Below, piece after piece: positions 1 through 10,588 of a stretch of 64,000 bases of DNA (within the stretch, counting starts at the first letter, position 1; each line of letters begins with the position of its first letter). Below the pieces are notes generated by a model, which saw nothing but the letters and a program-made list of their open reading frames with translations, had not been told where the DNA came from and did not search any database. The DNA is from Arsenophonus sp052174455 (GTDB taxonomy: Bacteria; Pseudomonadota; Gammaproteobacteria; Enterobacterales; Enterobacteriaceae), in assembly GCA_052174455.1 (NCBI GenBank), contig JBQMRP010000004.1, positions 496,001 to 560,000 of the forward strand, written 5' to 3'. The translations under genes were made by a program, and so were the position numbers.

Positions 1-572
1 TCTCTTCAAAATATTAGTATTTCAATATGTTAATGGGATTGGCAGATAAACCATGCGCTTTTTAACGAGAAAAACCTAGAGATTTTATTAAATCACTGGT
101 GGATAATGCTTTACATATACAGCCATGGTAGCAAATCTTCTTCGTTTTTTACATGCTTTAGCTAAGACAGTAGCACAACTGAGTTGTTCAAGCATATTCT
201 GTTACCATTACGGATCCAATAACCTTAAGCACTTTAATCTCAATATCGCTAATACCCGTCTTTCTAGGTTGACTATGGTAAATAACCGTTACAGATGACT
301 GTTTGCTGCGCGTCAACAAGGCAGTGTTTATAGGTTATCGTGGTCCCCATGTTTGAGCTCTGATTTAACAGCCGGTGTCTATGAGCTTTCTGGCACTATT
401 ACGGATGCGTTCATGCAAGAGATCAGAGGGGTATAACCTGTTTTTTCAGATTACCTCTAGGTAGACTTTTCATAGCATATCATTTCTTTGTTGTTAAAAT
501 CATTAACGAAATCAATCAGCAACATACGCCATTCATCTCAAAAACTACATATACTAAAAATAAGTATAATTC
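1..572 (-). mobile_element. IS256-type transposase relic, 5' part
   Basis: This is the N-terminal part of an IS256-family (Transposase_mut) gene, cut off by the window start. It aligns base by base, with about 30 % divergence by eye, with eight other copies in this window, for example 9500-10074 and 23200-23757. Read on the minus strand it runs from the element's 5' end near 572 toward the start of the window. All frames are interrupted. The 5' end carries the GAATTATAC version of a terminal motif (GAGTTATGC in better copies). It lies directly against the remaining part of cobB, so this copy probably truncated that gene. Confidence 0.75.
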
Positions 573-579
573 TAAAAAT

Positions 580-1198
580 ATTCGCTGACGATAAAGGTTG
601 ATAAATCAACTCTATACTGAATTTTTTTTCAGTAAACTAAACGATATAGGAACACAAAGGTTAAGAAAATTGATAATAGTAACAGCAGTTATCAGTTATT
701 AGATTAGTTTTTCTATTCAATAACCTAATCTAATTGATAGCAGTGAACTTTTAATAAATTACTATACATATAAATAATGTATCAATTATTAGATTTTATA
801 TAAGACATTAACATTTTGCGTAACTGATAAAAATATTACACAGGAAATACTCTAGGTGGTTTGCTAATCAATAATGGAGTTAGCGTTGATTTTATATTTG
901 CTTGCTGAAATTAATAACGCATTGATTATAAAAATGTTGAAGTAATTCTAGATTTTTAATAAAACCTTCAGGCGTTTTAATGTCTTTAAATCGATTTTTT
1001 CTATAAATCATCTTTTACTTAAAAAGTATGAATTTCAAACTCAGTAGAAATTCCAGCACCAGTTTTAACACGACAATTTTTTATTTTTATTTTATCAATT
1101 AACTGTTTGTCTTGATAAAAAAGACAACAACGAAATCTTTGTCGGTGTAAATTTTTCTTTTTACGTAATTTTCTAAGACGACAATAAAATAGTACCAT
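580..1198 (-). pseudogene. cobB: cobB (NAD-dependent protein deacylase, sirtuin) pseudogene
   Basis: CobB is the sirtuin that removes acetyl and other acyl groups from lysines using NAD. The first 59 codons after the ATG at 1198 are open and include RVKTGAGISTEFEIHTF, matching the sirtuin GAGIS...RTF motif. Further down the minus strand, in changing frames, come KTPEGF, a VTQN-like motif near 800-830 (family VTQNIDNLH) and a cysteine-rich NCCYYYQF stretch near 640 that corresponds to the zinc-ribbon part. Several stops and shifts are present, and the 3' end is cut by an IS256-type relic near 575. In E. coli the order is lolE-nagK-cobB; here nagK is gone, leaving only 87 bp between cobB and lolE. 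The short open N-terminus cannot make an active enzyme. Confidence 0.8.
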
Positions 1199-1285
1199 TG
1201 TAAGAGTATCCTTTTCATGCTAAAAAAAATTATTTTTTAATTAAACAATCCCTGTTTTTAGATAACTACAGCAAAACAATAATTG

Positions 1286-2548
1286 TTATTTCCCACTTAA
1301 AATTCGCGCCGGATCTATTTTTGTTGCCCGTTTAGCTGGATACCAGCTAGCGAGTAAACTTAAGATTAATGTTGTTAACATCACATAAAATATATCGATA
1401 ATCTGGAGCTCAGAGGGTAAAAAATCAATAAAATAAACATCACCTGATAAAATAGGATGACTAATGATATTTTCTATATATTTAATAATAGTCGTTAAAT
1501 TTAGCGATATAAAAATCCCAATTAACATACCAATAAAACACCCAATCATCCCCGTTATTAATCCATACCATAAAAAAATAGCTCGAATAAAACCATCTTT
1601 AGCACCGAGTGTTCTCAACACTGCAATATCGGTTTTTTTATCTTTTACTGCCATCACTAGCGTAGAGATAATATTAAAACAGGCAACACCAATTACTAAA
1701 ATCATAGTAAGATACATTATGCCACGTACCATTTGAATATCGTTATACATGTAACCATAATCTGCTATCCAACTTTTAATAGTAACATAATGGCCAGTAT
1801 TAATGCCAGCATCATAAACTACTTTGTTAGCAGCAAAAACATCATTCACACTGATCTGAAAACCGGTAATACTATCACCATAGGATAAATATTGCTGTGC
1901 ATCTTGTAATGGTACTATTGCTAAATGATGATCTAACATACCATTTAATTTTAATATGCCAATAACTGTAACATTAATTCGATTTAGCTGTTGAATACCT
2001 AATTTACTATCATGATTAGAGATCATGATAGTAATATGATCTCCAGGTGAAACTTTTAATGTTTTTGCGACGCCTTGACCTAAAATAATTTCGTTGTTAC
2101 CTAGTTTTAATTTTTGCCATGCATTATTTAAGATAAAATCAGGTAATGAACTAACTGAGCGCTCTGACGATAAATCAACACCGACTACTTGTATTGCTTT
2201 CAATGTATTTCCCTTTTCAATCAACCCAGTAAAGTTAATGTAAGGTGATACACCAACAACCCCTGCAGTTTGCCTAACTTTGGCTAAATCAGCTTGCCAA
2301 TTTAAATAAGGTTGATTAACTACCGCAATTTGTCCGTGAGGAACAACTGAAAGTATGCGATTTTTTAATTCACGTTCAAAACCATTCATTGCACTTAAAC
2401 CGATAATTAACACTGCAACACCAAGTGCGATACCTAGTATAGAAATAATTGATATCAATGAAATCAAGCTTACTCTTTTTTTGCCATGACTAAAACGAAT
2501 AGCAATTTTTAAGGTACGAGGTAATTCCGCTATCATTATCCTGCTCAC
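1286..2548 (-). CDS. lolE: Lipoprotein-releasing system permease LolE
   Basis: LolE is an inner-membrane subunit of the LolCDE ABC transporter, which extracts outer-membrane lipoproteins and hands them to LolA. The 420-aa protein has the FtsX/MacB fold: one transmembrane helix near residues 35-58, a large periplasmic domain, and three helices after residue 270. The signature VLRTLGAKDGFIRAIFLWYG and the C-terminal DPARILSG identify LolE rather than LolC. E. coli LolE has 414 aa, so it is full length. The start is ambiguous. GTG at 2548 overlaps the lolD stop by 4 nt, but ATG at 2536 gives a closer N-terminal match. It is the last gene of lolC-lolD-lolE. Confidence 0.95.
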   Translation of the reverse strand: MSRIMIAELPRTLKIAIRFSHGKKRVSLISLISIISILGIALGVAVLIIGLSAMNGFERELKNRILSVVPHGQIAVVNQPYLNWQADLAKVRQTAGVVGVSPYINFTGLIEKGNTLKAIQVVGVDLSSERSVSSLPDFILNNAWQKLKLGNNEIILGQGVAKTLKVSPGDHITIMISNHDSKLGIQQLNRINVTVIGILKLNGMLDHHLAIVPLQDAQQYLSYGDSITGFQISVNDVFAANKVVYDAGINTGHYVTIKSWIADYGYMYNDIQMVRGIMYLTMILVIGVACFNIISTLVMAVKDKKTDIAVLRTLGAKDGFIRAIFLWYGLITGMIGCFIGMLIGIFISLNLTTIIKYIENIISHPILSGDVYFIDFLPSELQIIDIFYVMLTTLILSLLASWYPAKRATKIDPARILSGK

Positions 2549-3240
2549 ATTAAGCTTGAATTATCTTGTAAATAACCATCACGCATCTCCAGTTGACGAG
2601 TTAAACGACAGGCAAGTCTCAAATCATGAGTTACAACTAAAAATGCTGTCCCTTTTTGTCTATTAAGATCCATTAATAAATTAAAAATAATATCTACATT
2701 GTGTAGGTCTAAATTACCTGTCGGTTCATCCGCTAACACTAAAGCAGGTTCGTTAACAATTGCACGGGCAATTGCAACTCGTTGACGTTCGCCACCAGAT
2801 AATTCAGCCGAGCGATGATTAATTTGATGTGATAAACCTACTGCTGCTAATATCTCATCAGCTTTATTCTGAGCTTTAACACGTGTCATTCCACCAATTA
2901 ATAATGGCATCATTACATTTTCTAATGCAGTAAAATCCGGTAATAAATGATGAAATTGATAAATAAATCCCAACTCTTGATTACGTAGTTTAGCTCTATC
3001 ATTAGTAGAAAGTAAGGTAATTTTTTTACCATCAAAAATAATATCACCGCTACTTGGCGTATCTAATCCACCTAATAAATGCAGGAGTGTACTCTTGCCA
3101 GAACCTGAGCTACCTAGAATTGCCATCATTTCACTTTTATTGATTGATAATGAAATATTTTTAAGAACATTAGTCGAAATTTTTCCATCTTGATAAGATT
3201 TACAGAGGTCTTGGCAAACTAATAGGGGGGAATTATTCAT
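2545..3240 (-). CDS. lolD: Lipoprotein-releasing system ATPase LolD
   Basis: LolD is the cytoplasmic ATPase that powers lipoprotein release by LolC/LolE. The 231-aa ABC domain has Walker A GSSGSGKS (about residues 43-50), the LolD-specific YQFHHLLPDFTALENV stretch near 94-109, the signature LSGGERQ (147-153) and Walker B VLADEP with the catalytic glutamate near 172. I place the start at the ATG at 3240, because the frame upstream of it lies inside lolC and does not resemble LolD. The ATG overlaps the lolC stop by 8 nt, and its own stop overlaps the GTG of lolE, so the three genes are likely translationally coupled. Confidence 0.97.
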   Translation of the reverse strand: MNNSPLLVCQDLCKSYQDGKISTNVLKNISLSINKSEMMAILGSSGSGKSTLLHLLGGLDTPSSGDIIFDGKKITLLSTNDRAKLRNQELGFIYQFHHLLPDFTALENVMMPLLIGGMTRVKAQNKADEILAAVGLSHQINHRSAELSGGERQRVAIARAIVNEPALVLADEPTGNLDLHNVDIIFNLLMDLNRQKGTAFLVVTHDLRLACRLTRQLEMRDGYLQDNSSLM

Positions 3241-4435
3241 AACGTAAAGCTTCTGCAGGTTGAACGGTAGCTGCACACCAAGATGGATAAAGGGTGGCCA
3301 ATAATGAGATAGAAATTGAAGATAAAGCAATTAATATAACACGGTAAGGATCAATAAATATTGGTAATTCAATACCTTTAGCTAATAAACCAAACATAGG
3401 CATTATTATATTGATCTGGCTTGTAATAAAAAGACCTAATAATGTTCCAATGATGCTACCAATGATTCCTGTTGCTGCTCCTTGAAGGATAAAAATAGCC
3501 ATAATCTGGCTTCGCTTTAAACCTAAAGTCTGCAAAATCCCACCTTCAGACTCTTTTTCCATAACTAATAATGAAAGTGAAGTAACAATATTAAATGCTG
3601 CTACGGCAATAATGAGACTCAATAATAATCCCATCATGTTTTTTTCCATTTTTACTGCCTGAAAAAACTCACCTTTTCGTTCACGCCAATCTTGCCATAT
3701 CATACCTTTCGGTAACGTTTGCTGACATAAGGTATCAACGGTTAATGGTGCGTTAAGATAAAGACGCCAACCAGTAATATTACCGATCGGATAACGCATT
3801 AATCGTGCTGCATCTAGCTGATTAACTAATAATTCACTGTTGTCAGCTTCACCTTGAGTAGCAAAAAAGCCGGCTACTGTGAATAAACGCTGACTTGGTA
3901 TTCTGCCGATTGGCGTAAGTTGACTAACACTAGGGATAATTAATCTCAATTTATCCCCTCTCCTTAGCTTTAGTTGTTCAGCTAATTTTATACCTAAAAT
4001 AACATGATAACTACCAGCAGTTAATGCTGAAGAATCTACATCTTGTAGATGATTTAACAAAGGCTCAATCGATGTTTTATCAACACCAATCATGACCGCA
4101 AGCCCCATATTTTGCTTGCTTTGCAATACAACATTACTTTCTACAATTGGGGTAATGTTCTTGATTCCTTGTAGATAGGTTATATTTTTTGCTGGATACT
4201 GACTTGGGTTGAGATTGCCTTTATGTGTCGTTAAAATAACCTGTGGCATATATGTTAATATACTCTGTTGCAATGAATGCTCAAAACCATTCATAACAGC
4301 GGTGACGGTAATTAATGCCATAATGCCTAATGCAATGCCAATTATAGATAAACTTGATACGAACCAACAAAATCGGTCGCCGGTTTGTCCACGCATGTAA
4401 CGTAGACCAATATAAAAAATAACAGACTGAGACAT
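3233..4435 (-). CDS. lolC: Lipoprotein-releasing system permease LolC
   Basis: LolC is the partner permease of LolE and the LolA-binding subunit of the Lol export complex. At 400 aa it matches E. coli LolC (399 aa). It opens with IGLRYMRG, typical of LolC, has an N-terminal transmembrane helix (residues 25-48), a periplasmic domain and three C-terminal helices, and ends in VQPAEALRYE. The ATG at 4435 is preferred over an in-frame TTG at 4444 because it aligns with the family start. The gene is divergent from mfd, with 186 bp between the two starts that must hold both promoters. Retaining separate LolC and LolE, rather than a merged LolF, is the usual enterobacterial state. Confidence 0.97.
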   Translation of the reverse strand: MSQSVIFYIGLRYMRGQTGDRFCWFVSSLSIIGIALGIMALITVTAVMNGFEHSLQQSILTYMPQVILTTHKGNLNPSQYPAKNITYLQGIKNITPIVESNVVLQSKQNMGLAVMIGVDKTSIEPLLNHLQDVDSSALTAGSYHVILGIKLAEQLKLRRGDKLRLIIPSVSQLTPIGRIPSQRLFTVAGFFATQGEADNSELLVNQLDAARLMRYPIGNITGWRLYLNAPLTVDTLCQQTLPKGMIWQDWRERKGEFFQAVKMEKNMMGLLLSLIIAVAAFNIVTSLSLLVMEKESEGGILQTLGLKRSQIMAIFILQGAATGIIGSIIGTLLGLFITSQINIIMPMFGLLAKGIELPIFIDPYRVILIALSSISISLLATLYPSWCAATVQPAEALRYE

Positions 4436-4621
4436 TATATCCAATATACCTCTGTTGCCAAAGCAAAGTATTTAGCGATAATAAATGGTAGCTTACTGAA
4501 TGAAATCAATTTAAGTCAAGGTTTTACGATTTTTTATATCTATTTTAACGAATTAGACTATTTTCATTTTTTTTAGTATTAATAAAACAAGTATTACAAT
4601 TTTAATAATGAGAATTAATTA

Positions 4622-7600
4622 ATGCTTATGTCGGCAAAATATTATTATCAACTACCTAAACAGCAAGGTGATATTCGCTATTTAGGGTGTCTGATTGGCG
4701 CGGCAGCCGCTGTTGAGTGTGCTGATATTGTCGAACGCCATCCAGGTCTTGTTGTCTTAATTACTCAAGATACACATAATGCCTTAAAATTATGTGATGA
4801 AATACAACAATTTTCACAGAATTCAGTCACAATGCTTTCGGATTGGGAAACGCTACCTTATGATAATTTTTCACCACATCAAGAAATTGTTTCAACGCGT
4901 TTAGTTAATCTTTATCGACTTCCAACTTTGACAAAAGGTTTATTAATTGTTCCGGTTAATACGTTAATGCAAAAAGTTTGCCCCGCTGATTTCCTAATCA
5001 GCAATGCACTGGTTATCCATAAGGGAAACAAGGTTTCACGTGAAAAATTGCGTAATAATCTTAATAAAGCCGGTTACCGATATGTTGAACAAGTAGTCGA
5101 GCATGGTGAGTATACTACTCGTGGATCGTTAATTGATCTTTTTCCAATGGGCAGTGATGATCCATATCGAATTGATTTTTTTGATGATGAAATTGATAGC
5201 TTAAGAACTTTTAATGTTGATAGTCAACTGACTGTCAGTGAAATTGAGAAAATAAATTTACTACCCGCTCACGAATTTCCAATAGATGATAAAGCTATTG
5301 AATTATTCTGTAGTCAATGGCGTAAATATTTTGACGTACGGCGTGATCCTGAACATATCTATCAACAAATTAGTAAAAAAATAGTTCCAGCAGGAATTGA
5401 ATATTGGCAACCTCTTTTTTTTAATCAGCCACTGTCTTCTTTATTTGACTACTTTCCAGCTAATGCTTTGTTGATCACGCAAGATTTAGCAGCAATGGCT
5501 GATAGATTTTGGACTGATACTTATCAGCGCTATGAGAGCCGAAATGTTGATCCAATGCGTCCGTTACTACCACCTGATATGCTTTGGTTAAATAGCAAAC
5601 AGCTTAATCAAATCCTTAAAACATGGCCGCGTATTAAAATTTCAGTTGAACCGGTTTTTCAAAATTCAGGTAATACTAACCTGCCCTATTTAGCTTTACC
5701 TGATTTAAGTATCAGTCAGAAAAATAAAGCTCCGCTTGATAAGCTAGATCAGTTCAGTAGAAATTTTGCTGGCCGAATTATTTTTTCTGCAGAAAGTCCA
5801 GGACGACGTGAAACAGTACAAGAGCTACTAGCAGGGATAAAAATTAATCCTATTAAGATTAAAACTCTTAGTAAAATTGATAATGCAGGTTTTTATATTA
5901 CAGTAGGTCCTGCTGAACAAGGTTTTATTAATCAGGATCAACAAATAGCCCTCATTTGTGAAAGCGATATTTTAGGTAAACGGGTTATTCAACGTCATAC
6001 TGAACAATATAAAACGATCAATATTGACCTATTAATCCGTAATCTAGCTGAATTACGACCAGGACAACCTGTTGTTCACCTTGAACATGGGGTTGGACGT
6101 TATCAAGGTTTAACCACATTATCTGCAGGCGGTATTCAAGCTGAATACTTGATGCTGAATTATGCTGGCAATAATAAACTTTATGCTCCGGTTTCATCGC
6201 TGAATTTAATTACTCGTTATAGTGGTGGCAGTGATGAAAGTGCACCACTACATAAACTAGGTAGTGATGTTTGGGCTAAAGCAAAACAAAAAGCAGCTGA
6301 AAAAATTCGCGATATTGCGGTAGAGTTATTAGATTTTCATGCTCAGCGAAGCATGAAGCCAGGTTTTGCTTTCAAGCATGATAAAATGCAATATCAGCTT
6401 TTTTGCCAAGATTTCCCCTTCGAAACAACAGTTGATCAAGAACAGGCAATTAATGCTGTTTTAAATGATATGTGCCAACCCATTGCTATGGATCGTTTAA
6501 TTTGTGGTGATGTTGGCTTTGGTAAAACTGAAGTGGCGATGCGAGCAGCATTTTTAGCAATAACCAATAATCAACAAGTTGCTGTATTGATACCAACAAC
6601 GTTATTGGCACAGCAACACTTTGATAATTTTCTTGACCGTTTTGCTAACTGGCCAGTACAGATTGAAATGTTATCACGATTTCGTAGTAAAAAAGAACAG
6701 CAACAAATTATTAACGCAGTGGCTGAAGGTAAAGTGGATATCTTAATTGGTACCCATAAATTACTACAAAATGATTTCCGTTGGAAATCACTTGGATTAT
6801 TAATTGTTGATGAAGAGCACCGCTTTGGTGTTCGACACAAAGAGTTAATTAAATCAATACGAGCTAATGTTGATATTCTAACATTAACGGCAACACCTAT
6901 TCCTAGAACCCTTAATATGGCAATGAGTGGAATGCGTGATCTATCGATTATTGCCACTCCGCCTTCTCGTCGACTATCCGTTAAGACCTTTGTTTGTCAA
7001 TATGATGATTTAATTGTTCGGGAAGCGATTTTACGAGAAATATTACGTGGTGGACAAGTTTATTATCTATTTAATGATGTAAAATATATTGAAAAAGCTA
7101 AAGAGCGTTTGGCATTGCTAGTATCTGAAGCGCGTTTTGTTATTGCTCATGGGCAAATGCGTGAAAGAGATCTAGAACGTGTGATGACCGATTTCCATCA
7201 TCAGCGTTTCAATGTATTAATTTGTACCACTATTATTGAAACGGGAATCGATATCCCTACCGCTAATACTATTATTATTGAACGTGCAGATCATTTTGGT
7301 TTAGCACAATTACATCAATTGCGTGGTAGAGTTGGACGCTCTTATCATCAAGCTTATGCTTATCTCTTAACACCACACCCGAAAGCTATGACGGATGACG
7401 CACAAAAACGGCTTGAAGTGATAGCAGCGCTAGAAAATCTTGGTGCGGGCTTTACATTGTCTACCCATGATTTAGAGATTCGTGGTGCTGGAGAGTTGCT
7501 TGGTAAAGAACAAAGCGGACAGATGACTACCATCGGATTTACACTTTATATGGAACTTCTTGAAAACGCCGTTAAGGCTTTAAAGCAAGGTAAGGAGCCT

Positions 7601-8068
7601 TCTTTAGAAGAGCTCACCAGCAAGCAGACTGAAATTGAATTAAGAATGCCTGTACTATTGCCGGATAACTATATTACTGACGTAAATCTTAGATTATCTT
7701 TTTATAAAAGAATAGCCAGTGCCAAAAATAGTAATGAACTAGATGAATTAAAAATTGAACTTATTAATCGTTTTGGTAAGTTACCTGATGCTTGTAAACA
7801 ATTACTGCAAACTACTGATATCCAGATGCATGGACAAGCATTAGGTATTAAACGAATAGAAGCTAATGAAAAAGGAGGATTTATTGAATTTAGTAAGCAA
7901 AATAAAGTAAATCCAACTTTTCTTATTGAGTTATTGCAAAACTCAGCTGATATCTATCGATTGGATGGGCCTAATAAATTAAAATTTATTAAACCACTAA
8001 TTAATCATTCTGAAAGGCTTGCTTTTATTAGGAAGTTAATAACTAATTTTCAGTTACATCAAGTATAA
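4622..8068 (+). CDS. mfd: Transcription-repair coupling factor Mfd
   Basis: Mfd is a large ATP-driven DNA translocase that removes RNA polymerase stalled at lesions and recruits UvrA. The 1148-aa protein has the same length as E. coli Mfd. It has the UvrB-homology module at the N-terminus (DWETLPYDNFSPHQE near 78-92), the polymerase-binding CarD-like domain (VVHLEHGVGRYQG near 484-496), Walker A GDVGFGKTE (629-637), the DEEH helicase box (730-733), LTLTATPIPRTLNMAMSGMR, the HQLRGRVGRS motif and the C-terminal TRCF domain. No residue known to be essential is missing by eye. A second ATG two codons downstream (4628) fits the family start as well. It is unusual to see so large a repair gene fully open in a region this decayed. 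Confidence 0.98.
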   Translation: MLMSAKYYYQLPKQQGDIRYLGCLIGAAAAVECADIVERHPGLVVLITQDTHNALKLCDEIQQFSQNSVTMLSDWETLPYDNFSPHQEIVSTRLVNLYRLPTLTKGLLIVPVNTLMQKVCPADFLISNALVIHKGNKVSREKLRNNLNKAGYRYVEQVVEHGEYTTRGSLIDLFPMGSDDPYRIDFFDDEIDSLRTFNVDSQLTVSEIEKINLLPAHEFPIDDKAIELFCSQWRKYFDVRRDPEHIYQQISKKIVPAGIEYWQPLFFNQPLSSLFDYFPANALLITQDLAAMADRFWTDTYQRYESRNVDPMRPLLPPDMLWLNSKQLNQILKTWPRIKISVEPVFQNSGNTNLPYLALPDLSISQKNKAPLDKLDQFSRNFAGRIIFSAESPGRRETVQELLAGIKINPIKIKTLSKIDNAGFYITVGPAEQGFINQDQQIALICESDILGKRVIQRHTEQYKTINIDLLIRNLAELRPGQPVVHLEHGVGRYQGLTTLSAGGIQAEYLMLNYAGNNKLYAPVSSLNLITRYSGGSDESAPLHKLGSDVWAKAKQKAAEKIRDIAVELLDFHAQRSMKPGFAFKHDKMQYQLFCQDFPFETTVDQEQAINAVLNDMCQPIAMDRLICGDVGFGKTEVAMRAAFLAITNNQQVAVLIPTTLLAQQHFDNFLDRFANWPVQIEMLSRFRSKKEQQQIINAVAEGKVDILIGTHKLLQNDFRWKSLGLLIVDEEHRFGVRHKELIKSIRANVDILTLTATPIPRTLNMAMSGMRDLSIIATPPSRRLSVKTFVCQYDDLIVREAILREILRGGQVYYLFNDVKYIEKAKERLALLVSEARFVIAHGQMRERDLERVMTDFHHQRFNVLICTTIIETGIDIPTANTIIIERADHFGLAQLHQLRGRVGRSYHQAYAYLLTPHPKAMTDDAQKRLEVIAALENLGAGFTLSTHDLEIRGAGELLGKEQSGQMTTIGFTLYMELLENAVKALKQGKEPSLEELTSKQTEIELRMPVLLPDNYITDVNLRLSFYKRIASAKNSNELDELKIELINRFGKLPDACKQLLQTTDIQMHGQALGIKRIEANEKGGFIEFSKQNKVNPTFLIELLQNSADIYRLDGPNKLKFIKPLINHSERLAFIRKLITNFQLHQV

Positions 8069-8119
8069 ATTAATTTATCGCTTCTTATTTTGCTTGCAGT
8101 AAGAACCCGATGGTTAATA

Positions 8120-8690
8120 TTAAATTTGGTATTATTAATGATTATCGATGTAAATTAGTTGTCCTGTCCAGGACAGGATATGATTTTATTATTGAATAAT
8201 TTAGGTTTAACTTTGAAGTAATTTTTATAGATTGCAATGGAATTTTATTAGTCAATATTGATTTTGGTAATCTATAATTGTGTAGTTAAACATGTTGATG
8301 CAGAGTGATCTCAAGATCTTAATCAAAATTAAAATGATTCTTTTAGTCTATTTCATTCGCGCATTAAATCGGTAAACTAAACTATTCGTTTTAGTGTCTA
8401 TCAGTATACTAGTTCCGTGCTCTATATCAAGCTATGTACATAACAGTTAAATTTCTTTTTTCTAGTAACTGAACATTTTCTTAGGCTAAATATGTCTGTT
8501 TGTAAATTCTTTTCTATTGCCTCTGGGCAATCGATAGACAGCCATGTGACATGTTTGGTTAAGATCATCTATAAGCATTGAACATTAGCCGCGGTCTCAT
8601 AAAGTCAATAAGAGACTACTGAGTAGTTCTATTTATATCTATAACAAAATAATGTCGTAAAGTTTTGTTTAGTGTTTTTTAGAATATATT
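8120..8690 (-). mobile_element. IS481-type transposase relic, C-terminal part
   Basis: On the minus strand this stretch still reads, with shifts and stops, as an IS481-family DDE transposase. The GKEFTDRLF-like motif near 8515 appears as RKEFTN. It is followed by NHFNFD and DLEITLHQHV, then LPKSIL, and the C-terminal PKLFNNKIISCPGQDN ending near 8150. A perfect 8-bp palindrome with a 1-nt centre at 8162-8178 (arm TCCTGTCC) lies over the last codons and probably belongs to the element's end. The N-terminal part of the same gene lies at 10075-10530, on the far side of an IS256-type insertion. Confidence 0.7.
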
Positions 8691-10074
8691 GAATTTTAGA
8701 AATTTTTGTATTACGGCAGCCTAAATTCCACTCTGAGATTTTGTAAATCTGTTTTATCCTTAGATAAAACGCTTCTGACTACCAGAATCAACCAGGTCAA
8801 ATCCCCCCATTAGCCACGGTTTTAGCTTTTTCTGAATAAACTGTAAAAACTTAAATAGCATTGAAATAGTTGGTTTTCTCGAAGTACAGTGCTTCTTGTG
8901 TCGGCTTTATAGCTTAACTATTATAAAACCAGATTCTCAGATTTTCTATTTTTATTGATGCCAAGTTGCACTAACGGAAAGGCATAGAATAGCAGTAGCT
9001 CTTCTCGATCTTTACCAACTTCTTAATCACGCTTGATGATACCCTGAAAACCTTAACCAACAAAGCATTAAAAGTTTTGTTAGCGGCATCGTGGTTCTCT
9101 GTTAACCTGAGCGAGCTCCCGGCAAGAGATTAACCTTAACTTTTGGTTTTGCATGCCTTTGAAGAATAAAACCAAAACATTAGATTTTTTATGTACCACT
9201 AAACAGCATGCATCTTGCATGTCAGGAATATTTTTTCCATTTCATTCCAAAAACCAAGAGAACCATATCTCCGTAGCAACTATGGAGATGCAGTTAAAGC
9301 ACGCGCTAGCAGTCATCCAGAAGTTAAGTCTAGTGCACTTCTAACATTCGAAAGTATTTTCGACCGCAATTGCCTTATCCAGGTCCCATGCGTAGTGCTG
9401 CTAATATTAAATAGCAGGCAAAGGCAATTAAGCTTACTTAACAGAATGATATATGTCTTAAACCAAGAAATAAACGTAACTCATATTATTTGAATCACGC
9501 AGCTATCATTTCCTATTACTTTTCAATCTATTGCTATTTCAGTATACTGATAGTATTGCCAGAGAAGATTATGTACTTATCATCGATAAGCGCTTCAGGA
9601 ATTTCGTCAAAATTACTGCTTGAGATGTTTTTATATATACAGCCTATGGTAATAACTCTTCACCGTTTTACACAATTCAGATAAGGCAGTAACGAGATCT
9701 TGAAGCATATTCTGTCGTTACTGGGATCTCAATCTTAAGCGCTTAATCTCAACATCCCTAATACCAGTCTGTATGATTAGCTATAGTAAATGATCGTTAC
9801 GCTCGATGGGGTATGGACGCCCCGTCGACAAGCTGCGTTCAGTATGTTATCGTAAGATTACCTTAGAGCTCATTCTCAAAGATGGTGCTTATCAGCTCCC
9901 AGTAGTATTACGAATAAGTTCATGCAATGGATCGCAGGTAATGTCTAATTTCACGGATACTTATAGAGTAGGTTTTTATGGTATATTATATCTCTGTTGT
10001 TGAAATATTTGATGAAATAATAAGTAGGATACGCTATTTTTTCCGAAATTCCATACACAGAATTATTTTAACTT
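8691..10074 (-). mobile_element. IS256-type element relic inserted into an IS481-type relic
   Basis: This is an essentially full-length but dead copy of the repeated IS256-type element (1384 bp). Minus-strand reading gives, in broken frames, the family order: DNA-binding N-terminus near 10000-9700, the ELIAIE-type catalytic region near 9000-9300, then the C-terminal end near 8700-8800. It is flanked by an 8-bp near-repeat, AATATATT at 8683-8690 and AATATTTT (minus strand) at 10075-10082, matching at 7 of 8 positions. The IS481-type reading frame continues on both sides of it. Several short open frames inside it (9153-10304) are by-products of decay and not genes. Confidence 0.8.
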
Positions 10075-10530
10075 AAAATATTTAGATCTACGTGAAGATA
10101 ACTAAGTTTTTAGTTTTTAAATGTTTTATGACAGGGATTTGCAGGATTCTTCCTTCATTTCACGTAAATCCCTCTCTAGTAAACGTAAACAGCAATCCAA
10201 ATCAGATCGAGATACAATGGAGTTCAGGAATTCGCATACGACTGCTAACAGATTCGTTAAAAAGGAAAAATATCTTTCGTAGAAAAATAACTACGACTTT
10301 TTGAGCTGGTAAAAGAGTCGTCGAAAAATGATGAGGAATATGGCTGTGATTATCAGATATTATCTGGCTTTTTTCTTCATTAACGATAAATTCAGAGATA
10401 TCCCATAATATTAGTCAAAGTAGACGGCAGCTATTTTCTTGCTGGAAGAGCAGCATTAATTTTAGGAATTGTAATTGTTTGAAGATAAAGTCTTCTTATG
10501 ATATTTTTCTTAATTCCCTTAGTAGTTATT
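10075..10530 (-). mobile_element. IS481-type transposase relic, N-terminal part
   Basis: The minus strand encodes the N-terminal half of the IS481-type transposase. It has an NHSHIPHH segment near 10350, a helix-turn-helix-like region, and SYLHVDLNILS at the 10085-10120 end, equivalent to the family YLHVDVKYLP containing the first catalytic aspartate. It is repeated, in diverged form, at 56970-57440 (minus) and within 56005-56965 (plus). It joins in sense to 8120-8690 across the intervening IS256-type insertion. Confidence 0.65.
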
Positions 10531-10588
10531 TATTTCATAAATAGATGTGACGGACGAGTGTCTCATATAATGATTCGGAACTAAACAG

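Noticed and set aside
3241..3330. Longer lolD start giving 261 residues
   Set aside because: The extra N-terminal residues lie within the lolC C-terminus and do not match LolD; the ATG at 3240 aligns with the family.
8162..8178. Perfect palindrome with arms TCCTGTCC/GGACAGGA, at first sight an operator
   Set aside because: It overlaps the last codons of an IS481-type transposase relic and is better explained as part of that element's end.
9153..10304. Series of 60-90 codon plus-strand frames
   Set aside because: They run antisense to the IS256- and IS481-type relics, have no ribosome sites or family resemblance, and are by-products of decay.
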